Positions 1-4,402 of a stretch of DNA of 10,377 bases are shown here, piece after piece. Position numbers and translations under genes: made by a program. Origin of the DNA: Bacillota bacterium. GTDB lineage: Bacteria > Bacillota > Clostridia > Christensenellales > Aristaeellaceae. The DNA lies in contig JAEWTC010000170.1 of NCBI GenBank assembly GCA_023459675.1, positions 1-10,377 on the forward strand, written 5' to 3'. Positions within the stretch are counted from its first letter, which is position 1. Each line of letters begins with the position of its first letter. Under the pieces are notes generated by a model. That model saw only the letters and a list, made by a program, of their open reading frames with translations. It ran no database searches and was not told the origin of the DNA.

Positions 1-5
1 GAGTA

Positions 6-14
6 TGGTATAAT
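6..14 (+). promoter_or_regulatory. Extended -10 promoter element of the tRNA-Ala gene
   Basis: A perfect TATAAT at 9-14 is preceded by TGG (6-8), giving an extended -10 (TGnTATAAT). The -35 would lie left of the window and cannot be seen. The predicted transcription start, about 7 nt after the box, falls near position 21, which is the first base of the leader hairpin. Confidence 0.75.
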
Positions 15-20
15 TCCTCT

Positions 21-45
21 CGCCGATCATTGCGTATGGTCGGCG
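21..45 (+). other. Hairpin in the 5' leader of the tRNA precursor
   Basis: Arms 21-30 (CGCCGATCAT) and 36-45 (ATGGTCGGCG) pair over ten positions with one T-G wobble around a 5-nt loop (TGCGT). The hairpin occupies almost the whole predicted leader between the transcription start (about 21) and the mature tRNA 5' end at 53. That leader is removed by RNase P. The structure may only stabilise or fold the precursor; no regulatory role can be proven from sequence. Confidence 0.55.
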
Positions 46-52
46 AATGTAT

Positions 53-128
53 GGGGCATTAGCACAGTTGGTAGCGCGCTACATTCGCATTGTAGAGGTC
101 AGGAGTTCGAATCTCCTATGCTCCACCA
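53..128 (+). tRNA. tRNA-Ala, anticodon CGC
   Basis: This is a full cloverleaf with a 7-bp acceptor stem (GGGGCAT with ATGCTCC) containing the G3:U70 wobble that identifies alanine tRNAs. The anticodon arm is CTACA-TTCGCAT-TGTAG with anticodon CGC, which reads GCG codons. The T arm contains GTTCGAATC. The CCA end is encoded at 126-128. The D arm has the usual AGCACAGTTGGTAGCGC form. GCG is a frequent alanine codon in the GC-rich genes of this window, consistent with keeping a dedicated CGC isoacceptor. It appears to be a single-gene unit with its own promoter and terminator. Confidence 0.97.
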
Positions 129-131
129 CCG

Positions 132-160
132 AAAAGGGCGTCCGCAAGGACGCCCTTTTT
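132..160 (+). terminator. Intrinsic terminator of the tRNA-Ala unit
   Basis: A perfect 12-bp stem (AAAAGGGCGTCC at 132-143 with 148-159) is closed by a GCAA tetraloop of the GNRA class and followed by a T run (156-160). It begins only four bases after the encoded CCA. The A run on the 5' side means it could also act on the minus strand. Confidence 0.93.
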
Positions 161-180
161 GCTGATGGCGGCAGTTCGTT

Positions 181-215
181 AAAACCCGCGTTTCAGCTTA
201 GGAACCCGGGTTTTT
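181..215 (-). terminator. Bidirectional terminator between tRNA-Ala and the convergent permease
   Basis: AAAACCCG (181-188) pairs with CGGGTTTT (207-214). After one C/C mismatch, GTTTC (190-194) pairs with GGAAC (201-205) around a 6-nt loop. T runs flank both sides, so it can stop the minus-strand permease transcript ending at 289 and serve as a second stop for plus-strand reading. The remaining bases up to 288 show no other feature. Confidence 0.8.
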
Positions 216-288
216 GATGCTCCTAAACATACGCCGTTATGGGCTTGTTACTTTTACATGGCGAAATAATTCCATCAACGCCAGCGGT

Positions 289-1563
289 TCATCCCCAAAA
301 CAGCCATACCATCACATAGCCGGAAGCTACGGCAGTCAGCGTAAAGGGGATGGAAATCTTCATGAAATCCCAGTTTTTCACGGCATGGCCATGCTTGCGC
401 AGTATGCCTAGGCCCGCGATGTTGGCGCTTGCGCCGATGGGGGTAAGGTTGCCGCCCAGGGTCGCGCCGACCAGAAGGCCGAAATACAGTACGGTCGGAT
501 TGATGCCCAGATGGCCGGCCATAACGGCAGTCACAGGCAGCATGGTCGCCACGTATGGAATGTTGTCGATGAAAGCGGAGAGGATCACCGAAGTCCATAC
601 GATCAGCGTGTAGGCAATGAATACGTTCCCGCCGCTGACGCTTGCAAACAGTCTGCCGATCGCGTCCACAACGCCGGCTTCGGAGATCCCTGCGATCACG
701 ACGAACAAACCGGCCAGCAGCAGCAGCGTATGGAAGTCAATCTCCTTGAGGATGCTTTGAACCGCTTTGACGGGTTGGCTGGAACGTATGACTTCCCTGA
801 TCAGGCCGATCAGCATCACGCCCACGCAGATCAGACCGTTCATAATCGCGGGCTTGCTGCCCTGGGGGATGAAGGACGCCAGAATCAAAAGGCCGATAGT
901 GCCCAGCAAAAGCACGGTGGGGAAATAGTCCCCAACGACCGTTTTCTCTTCCATGGCGACCGGTTGCCTGTAGCCGCGGAAAACCACCAACAGGGTGATG
1001 GCCGACAGGATTGCGCCGATTTGCACGACAAAGAACAATCCGGGTCTACCCCCATACCAGAAAAAGTCAATAAAGTTCATCCCGGCCTGTTTGCCCAGCA
1101 AAATTGAGGTTGTGTCGCCCACCAGGGTAGCCGCGCCCTGCAGATTGCTGGATATGGCGATGGCGATAATCGCGGGTACCGGGGAGATTTTGAGCTTGCG
1201 GCTCACTACCAAAGCGACGGGCGCGATCATCAGCACGGTCGCCACGTTATCGATAAAGGCGGAGATGATGCCCGCAAACAATGACAGGGCAATAATGACC
1301 CACTTGACGTTTGGCATCTTATCGATGATATGGTCTGCCATCAGGGCGGGCATTTTCGATTGAATGAAAAAATAAACGGTGCCCATCGTACCCGTGATCA
1401 TCAGGATTACATTCCAATCCACCGCGCCAAACACTTTGGAGGCGGGCAGAATGCCCAGGATAACGAAGAGCGCCGCCGAACCCAGGGCGATCCAGGTGCG
1501 GTATTTGGAGAAAACCAAAAGAGCCGCGTACGTGATTAGAAAGAGTATGAGAGCAAGAACCAT
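289..1563 (-). CDS. ArsB/NhaD-type (ion transporter superfamily) membrane permease
   Basis: This 424-residue, highly hydrophobic protein has about 11-12 predicted membrane segments and belongs to the IT/SLC13-like superfamily that includes ArsB, NhaD and CitM-type carriers. The two-fold internal repeat of that fold is plain: SAFIDNVATVLMIAPVA (residues 101-117) matches SAFIDNIPYVATMLPV (329-344). SSNLQGAATLVGDTTS (138-153) matches GGNLTPIGASANIAG (370-384). These paired re-entrant-loop motifs normally form the ion and substrate sites. It most likely works in the cytoplasmic membrane as a secondary transporter, either Na+/H+ antiport or export/import of an oxyanion or carboxylate; the substrate cannot be assigned. 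The ATG at 1563 has a GGGAGG ribosome site (1569-1574, 5 nt spacing), and it ends in TGA. No arsenical or citrate genes sit beside it. Length is normal for the family and no damage is seen. Confidence 0.88.
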   Translation of the reverse strand: MVLALILFLITYAALLVFSKYRTWIALGSAALFVILGILPASKVFGAVDWNVILMITGTMGTVYFFIQSKMPALMADHIIDKMPNVKWVIIALSLFAGIISAFIDNVATVLMIAPVALVVSRKLKISPVPAIIAIAISSNLQGAATLVGDTTSILLGKQAGMNFIDFFWYGGRPGLFFVVQIGAILSAITLLVVFRGYRQPVAMEEKTVVGDYFPTVLLLGTIGLLILASFIPQGSKPAIMNGLICVGVMLIGLIREVIRSSQPVKAVQSILKEIDFHTLLLLAGLFVVIAGISEAGVVDAIGRLFASVSGGNVFIAYTLIVWTSVILSAFIDNIPYVATMLPVTAVMAGHLGINPTVLYFGLLVGATLGGNLTPIGASANIAGLGILRKHGHAVKNWDFMKISIPFTLTAVASGYVMVWLFWG

Positions 1564-1589
1564 AAGAACCTCCCGGAAGAATTTCTTAT

Positions 1590-1622
1590 AGTATACTGGT
1601 GAAATGGCGGATTTGCCATATA
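1590..1622 (-). promoter_or_regulatory. Possible promoter region of the permease gene
   Basis: On the minus strand a TATACT box lies at 1590-1595, 27 nt upstream of the ATG, but its -35 position (TGGCAA, 1613-1618) matches the consensus poorly. A second candidate uses TATATG (1617-1622) with TTGTGA (1639-1644), spacer 16. A 5-bp inverted repeat CAAAG/CTTTG (1642-1646 and 1653-1657) overlaps that -35. The sequence does not decide between the two. Confidence 0.35.
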
Positions 1623-1743
1623 GTTTGCGTGGAATACTTCACAAAGGACTCTCTTTGGTACGTGTATTACAGGTCATCATGCGAGTACATAGTTCATTAA
1701 GTCGGCATATGCTTGCGCTGTCTAACGTTTATATTTTACCGGC

Positions 1744-1752
1744 GGGGGGGGG
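1744..1752. repeat. Nine-base G homopolymer in the intergenic region
   Basis: An uninterrupted run of nine G lies in the 235-bp gap between the permease promoter and the end of the glycoside hydrolase gene. Such tracts can slip during replication or be miscounted in sequencing. It is not inside a supported reading frame. The rest of this gap is visibly more AT-rich than the genes and holds no supported gene. The CCCGCA/TGCGGG pair at 1773-1778 and 1792-1797 lacks a T run. Confidence 0.6.
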
Positions 1753-1798
1753 TGTTCCGCAGAGAATCTCCACCCGCACAGAGTGAGCCGTTGCGGGC

Positions 1799-3433
1799 TT
1801 ATTTCTTCCGGTAGGGGTAATCAAACGGCGCGCCGCCGGTTTTTTGCAGGACGCCGGGGGTGAACGTCCAGATTTCGTTGGGAGATACGGTCGCTTCCAA
1901 GGTTTGGTTGTCGCGTGTAAACACTAGCGCCGCCGGGTTTTGGTCAATACCGGCGATTTGCAGGGGAGTTCCGGCCAAATCGGTGAGAACCTCCACGCCG
2001 GGCGTACAGGTAAACAGCAAACGCCCGTTGCAATAGGCGGTCATCCGCCTGTTTGCGGTGATCAGGCGATACTCGGCATCGCCCAGCCGCTGGGTATATT
2101 CGCAGTCCGGAAAGGCGGGAAGAGCGCTCCAGCGCACCTGGTCGCAGGCGACGTTCACGCCGGCCATCAGCGATAGGTACTCCAGCGCCGCAAGCACCGT
2201 TGGCCCGTAGCTGTCGGCGTCCAGCATCGCAACGCCTTGAAAACGCTCGCTTTCGTCTCCGGCGGGGGCGTTTCCCTCGGCGCGGGTCACGCACGGCGCG
2301 CCGGTGAAGGGGTCGTACTGCTGCACCAGGCGGCCGGTATCCCGCAAAAGCCGCAGCCATACGTCCCCCAGCAGCCGAATCTCGGCATGGTGCCCGTAGC
2401 GCTGCAAAGCCTCAATCGCACGCTGATACGTCAGCCCCTGCGGCTGGCCGCCCCAGTTGTTGAAATTAACGTTTTGGAAGCACGGGTCGTTGGCCGCGAT
2501 GGACGGCAGCGGAACGGGCGTCCAAAACTCATCGGGGTTCAGTAGATGCTCGCGGATGAAAGCATCCGCCATGCTTTGGCTGAACGAACCGTAATACATG
2601 CACCGCAGGTTGTTGTGCAGGAGGGCGTCCATCACGTTGCCGTCGCAATCCCGGTCAAAACAAGCGCTTTTTTCCGCCGACCACAGCATTTTGCGCAGGG
2701 TATCGCGCACGGCCTGCGCCCGCTGCCGCCAGGTATCCCCGTCCGCCTCGCCCAATAAATCGGCGATGGTTGCCAGCACTTCGCGCGTCTGGCAGGAGTA
2801 GCTCATCACGTCCATGGACGCGAAGGGCAGCTTGCCGCAGTCCACTGGCGCGTCCTCCCCGCCGAAACCGCCGTCCGCAACGCCGTACCGCAGGAAACGG
2901 TTGGAATTATCCTCGCCCGTATCCCACGTGCACCAGGTTTCCAGGCATCCGTCCCGGTTACTGTCCCGGTACGTCCACAAATACGCGTCAAAATCGCGCA
3001 GCGCCGTTTGCAGCCGCCGCAGATACCCGTTGTCCCGCCCGATCAGGTAATACAGCCGCAACGCCGGCAGGGGGAAGCAAAACCCCTGCAGCCAATCGTA
3101 AAACACCTGCAGCCCAAACGGCTCCCCGCATTTGATCATACCGGGGAAGCGCCCGCTGCGCCGCTGGTTTTCCATGAAAATCAACTGGTTGTTCAGCGCG
3201 GCCTCCAGGTCCCGCTTGGCGTACATCTCCCCGCCCATGGGCTGGGTCTCCAGCCACACGCCGTCGTAATCCGAGCCCTCCCGCAGAACGCGCTTATCCG
3301 TATACACGGCCACGTTACGCTTGCAGGCGGCCTCGCACCGGTCAAACAGGGTTTGCAGCCAGCCCGCGCCGGTGCGAAAGGTTACGCCCGTTTGCCGCAA
3401 CGGGTAATCGGTTGCCTTATATCCTTGCGCCAC
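1799..3433 (-). CDS. Cytoplasmic (alpha/alpha)6-barrel glycoside hydrolase, GH63/MGH1-like
   Basis: The protein is 544 residues from the GTG at 3433. The segment DSNRDGCLETW plus DTGEDNS (157-177) matches the D-x-x-x-DG-L...(S/T)G-x-DNS signature of six-hairpin hydrolases related to GH63, trehalase-like and mannosylglycerate hydrolase (MGH1-like) enzymes. The Asp of GEDNS (about 175) is the likely proton donor. FNNWGGQPQGLTYQRAIEAL (324-343) and YDPFTGAP with DADSYGPTVLAALEYL (373-380, 405-420) match later helical-barrel motifs. A beta-rich tail follows (about 430-544). There is no signal peptide, so it should act in the cytosol on imported oligosaccharides or small glycosides; specificity is unknown. 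The start is set by GGGAGGA (3441-3447), 7 nt before GTG. The frame stays open to an ATG at 3562, but that extension would run through the SD, the leader and past the promoter -10. No clear terminator follows, so read-through into the permease is possible. Confidence 0.82.
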   Translation of the reverse strand: MAQGYKATDYPLRQTGVTFRTGAGWLQTLFDRCEAACKRNVAVYTDKRVLREGSDYDGVWLETQPMGGEMYAKRDLEAALNNQLIFMENQRRSGRFPGMIKCGEPFGLQVFYDWLQGFCFPLPALRLYYLIGRDNGYLRRLQTALRDFDAYLWTYRDSNRDGCLETWCTWDTGEDNSNRFLRYGVADGGFGGEDAPVDCGKLPFASMDVMSYSCQTREVLATIADLLGEADGDTWRQRAQAVRDTLRKMLWSAEKSACFDRDCDGNVMDALLHNNLRCMYYGSFSQSMADAFIREHLLNPDEFWTPVPLPSIAANDPCFQNVNFNNWGGQPQGLTYQRAIEALQRYGHHAEIRLLGDVWLRLLRDTGRLVQQYDPFTGAPCVTRAEGNAPAGDESERFQGVAMLDADSYGPTVLAALEYLSLMAGVNVACDQVRWSALPAFPDCEYTQRLGDAEYRLITANRRMTAYCNGRLLFTCTPGVEVLTDLAGTPLQIAGIDQNPAALVFTRDNQTLEATVSPNEIWTFTPGVLQKTGGAPFDYPYRKK

Positions 3434-3440
3434 TTTATTT

Positions 3441-3447
3441 TCCTCCC
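3441..3447 (-). promoter_or_regulatory. Ribosome binding site fixing a GTG start
   Basis: GGGAGGA on the minus strand is followed by AAATAAA and GTG. An in-frame ATG at 3449-3451 lies upstream of this SD and has no SD of its own, so the GTG is preferred as the start of the hydrolase. Confidence 0.8.
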
Positions 3448-3450
3448 GCA

Positions 3451-3534
3451 TCGCGGCCGCGAAAAAAGCAGCAAACACGGCGCGCGAACCCGTCGCCTGA
3501 AGCCGGCTTGCTGTTGTGCGCGTGCTAATCACGC
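3451..3534 (-). promoter_or_regulatory. Two palindromes in the 5' leader of the hydrolase gene
   Basis: The predicted leader runs from about 3546 to 3434. It contains a perfect 12-bp palindrome TCGCGGCCGCGA (3451-3462) just 3 nt upstream of the SD. It also contains an inverted repeat GCGTG-CTAAT-CACGC (3520-3534), about 12-26 nt after the predicted transcription start. The first could occlude the SD region or bind protein; the second is placed like a repressor operator. These roles are inferred from position only. Confidence 0.4.
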
Positions 3535-3552
3535 CCTGCCGTATGCCGGGTA

Positions 3553-3581
3553 AGTATAGCATCGGGCAAAATGGGAGTCAA
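3553..3581 (-). promoter_or_regulatory. Strong sigma-A-type promoter of the glycoside hydrolase gene
   Basis: On the minus strand TTGACT (3576-3581) and TATACT (3553-3558) are separated by exactly 17 bp. A TG one base before the -10 gives an extended -10. Both hexamers match consensus at five of six positions. Transcription would start near 3546, leaving a leader of about 110 nt before the GTG start. Confidence 0.85.
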
Positions 3582-3696
3582 TCCTAGCGCGTCCGCGCGG
3601 GGGGAGTGATGCGGCCTTTCTTGTGAAGTACGCTTCCGGCGGCTTCCGCTCCGCGGTCGTTTCCGTGAAAAATTTGCGCGGGATGCGATCAACGGG

Positions 3697-3725
3697 TTGC
3701 CGTACGCCCGGCAAACGGCTACAAT
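3697..3725 (+). promoter_or_regulatory. Plus-strand promoter with an inverted repeat over its -35
   Basis: TTGCCG (3697-3702, four of six consensus positions) and TACAAT (3720-3725, five of six) are spaced 17 bp. The -35 is itself the left arm of an inverted repeat TTGCCG-tacgcc-CGGCAA (3697-3714), so a repressor bound there would block polymerase. Transcription would start near 3732 and run toward the short ORF at 3903. The promoter is divergent from the hydrolase promoter, with about 115 bp between the two -35 boxes. Confidence 0.5.
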
Positions 3726-3771
3726 GGTACCAGCGGCTTGGCAGAGCCACTGTAGATCCGTAACGGTCAGC

Positions 3772-3797
3772 GCAAGGGTCGTGTTTCTGACCCTTGC
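3772..3797 (+). repeat. Perfect 9-bp inverted repeat, possible operator
   Basis: GCAAGGGTC (3772-3780) and GACCCTTGC (3789-3797) are exact inverted copies around an 8-bp centre. No T run follows on either strand, so it is not a terminator. It ends four bases before a TATAAT at 3802-3807 that has no recognisable -35. That is the arrangement expected of an activator-type operator between or over -35 and -10. If transcribed from 3732 it would form a hairpin in the RNA. Confidence 0.5.
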
Positions 3798-3801
3798 AAA
3801 G

Positions 3802-3807
3802 TATAAT
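3802..3807 (+). promoter_or_regulatory. Candidate -10 box downstream of the inverted repeat
   Basis: A perfect TATAAT sits about 100 bp before the short ORF at 3903. The hexamers at 16-18 bp upstream do not resemble TTGACA, so if used it would need an activator, plausibly one binding the adjacent 9-bp inverted repeat. Confidence 0.35.
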
Positions 3808-3902
3808 TTGCGTTGTGTGCAATCCGAAAACGTCCCTGCGCGAAGAGGGCCGGGGCTTTCGTTCCCCGGTCTGCGCTTTGGCGCGTGAGAGGAGCGAATT
3901 TT

Positions 3903-3989
3903 ATGACGCAGAACCAAACGATCAACGTCGCACCGGCGGGGCCGCTTTTCGGCGATGCGTTTATACCGAACAGTTATACCCGCGTGTAG
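3903..3989 (+). CDS. 28-codon ORF with a strong ribosome site, unknown function
   Basis: The ATG at 3903 is preceded by GAGAGGAG (3887-3894) with 8-nt spacing, a better site than most of the long genes here have. The peptide begins MTQNQTINVAPAG and ends IPNSYTRV at TAG (3987-3989). About 20 of 28 third codon positions are G or C, like the neighbouring genes. It has no membrane segment and no recognised family. It may be a real small protein or leader peptide, or the intact beginning of a gene that now stops early (see the pseudogene entry). Confidence 0.3.
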   Translation: MTQNQTINVAPAGPLFGDAFIPNSYTRV

Positions 3990-4183
3990 GGCGCGTTACA
4001 CATTGCGATATCAACCCTGCCGTACGCGGGACAGACGGGGGATACGTTGCTGATCGGCGGCTGCCGCGCAGTAAATGGCGCCGGGGATCTGCGCGCGCGA
4101 ATCCGCCCTGCGGCGCGGGGGCAATCGCCGTTCCCCAATATATGCCGTAACAGGTTTCGCCGTCGGCGTTGGGCACGCTTGCC

Positions 4184-4209
4184 AACTGAACGGGAACTGA
4201 ACGGTTCAG
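4184..4209 (-). repeat. Distal cluster of 11-bp-phased CCGTTCA repeats
   Basis: AACTGAACGG occurs twice (4184-4193 and 4195-4204) with an 11-bp period. On the minus strand this reads CCGTTCAGTT twice. The second copy overlaps a 13-bp palindrome CTGAAC-G-GTTCAG (4197-4209). An 11-bp period places both sites on one DNA face, as for dimeric OmpR/PhoB-type response regulators or other proteins bound to direct repeats. The same word recurs in opposite orientation next to the operon promoter. Confidence 0.6.
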
Positions 4210-4306
4210 CAGAGGGTTTATCTATACGCCACTTGGCAGTTTGGAACGAAACAAGTAAAGATTGCCTGTAAGCCTTTATCGGTATGTGAATTATCGGAGA
4301 AAAACG

Positions 4307-4360
4307 ATGCAAAAACCGTTCAGCATCCGTTCACCGTGGCGCGTTGACGGGTTCAAATAA
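4307..4360 (+). CDS. 17-codon ORF overlapping the operon promoter
   Basis: The ATG at 4307 follows CGGAG (4295-4299) by 7 nt. The peptide is MQKPFSIRSPWRVDGFK, ending in TAA at 4358-4360 inside the spacer of the operon promoter. It overlaps the proximal CCGTTCA repeats, so the sequence may be constrained as operator rather than as protein. A transcript covering it would have to start upstream. It is a weak candidate for a leader peptide; a chance SD-ATG pair is equally possible. Confidence 0.2.
   Translation: MQKPFSIRSPWRVDGFK
4316..4337 (+). repeat. Proximal cluster of 11-bp-phased CCGTTCA repeats at the operon promoter
   Basis: CCGTTCAGCAT (4316-4326) is followed directly by CCGTTCACCGT (4327-4337), two direct repeats of 11 bp that end 6 bp before the -35 hexamer at 4344. 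A further GTTCA at 4351-4355 lies in the same phase (22 bp on), within the promoter spacer. The position is typical of an activator that touches polymerase at the -35. The repeats are inverted relative to the distal pair about 130 bp upstream, which would allow looping. Confidence 0.6.
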
Positions 4361-4373
4361 ACCATGGTATACT
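4344..4373 (+). promoter_or_regulatory. Promoter of the kinase-G1PDH-glycosidase operon
   Basis: TTGACG (4344-4349) and TATACT (4368-4373) are 18 bp apart, with TGG directly before the -10 (extended -10). Both boxes match consensus at five of six positions. The predicted start near 4380 leaves a short leader of about 23 nt. A small inverted repeat GGTT/AACC (4350-4353, 4360-4363) lies in the spacer. The upstream in-frame ATG at 4364 is inside this promoter and so cannot be the translation start. Confidence 0.82.
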
Positions 4374-4402
4374 CTACAAAAACAAAGGGAGACGAAGCCC
4401 CG

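Larger units (their letters stand above)
3903..4271 (+). pseudogene. Possible decayed gene, faintly EPT-family (MurA/AroA)-like at its start
   Basis: Reading through the TAG at 3987, the same frame stays open to TAA at 4269-4271 (123 codons including the TAG). The first 65 residues or so look faintly like the start of enolpyruvate transferases: a hydrophobic-charged strand, PLFGDAFIPNS, then GALHIAISTL and GDTLLIGGCRAVNGAGDL, in the order of the (PL.G...IPGSKN..AL..LAA.LL.G.t.L..C) pattern of that family. The later half becomes arginine-rich and unlike any protein. The resemblance is by eye only. A chance open frame in GC-rich DNA is a serious alternative. Confidence 0.22.
3582..4343. other. 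Roughly 760-bp divergent control region without a convincing intact gene
   Basis: Between the minus-strand hydrolase promoter and the plus-strand operon promoter no long reading frame looks like a real protein. The stretch holds a plus-strand promoter with an overlapping inverted repeat, a second 9-bp inverted repeat before a TATAAT, a GC-rich hairpin (GGCCGGGG 3848-3855 with CCCCGGTC 3864-3871), a 28-codon ORF that may head a decayed gene, and the phased CCGTTCA repeats. Each is listed separately. It is long for a simple intergenic gap and is best read as a regulatory region containing a gene relic or small transcript. Confidence 0.6.

Noticed and set aside
53..215. The tRNA 3' end as an attachment site for an integrated element
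   Set aside because: No second copy of the tRNA 3' end and no integrase, transposase or phage-like gene is seen in the window.
1604..1786. A 60-codon plus-strand ORF in the gap upstream of the permease
   Set aside because: It has no good SD, runs through the G9 tract, and overlaps the likely permease promoter; the product resembles nothing.
1773..1797. CCCGCA/TGCGGG inverted repeat just after the hydrolase stop, considered as a terminator
   Set aside because: A 6-bp stem with a 13-nt loop and no T run on the minus strand does not support an intrinsic terminator.
3525..3917. A 130-codon minus-strand ORF upstream of the hydrolase
   Set aside because: It crosses the strong hydrolase promoter and the plus-strand control elements, lacks an SD, and looks like random GC-rich translation.
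3961..4185. A 74-codon minus-strand ORF in the control region
   Set aside because: A stretch such as NADGETCYGIYWG looks protein-like, but there is no SD, no clear family, and the frame quickly becomes arginine-rich and repetitive in character.
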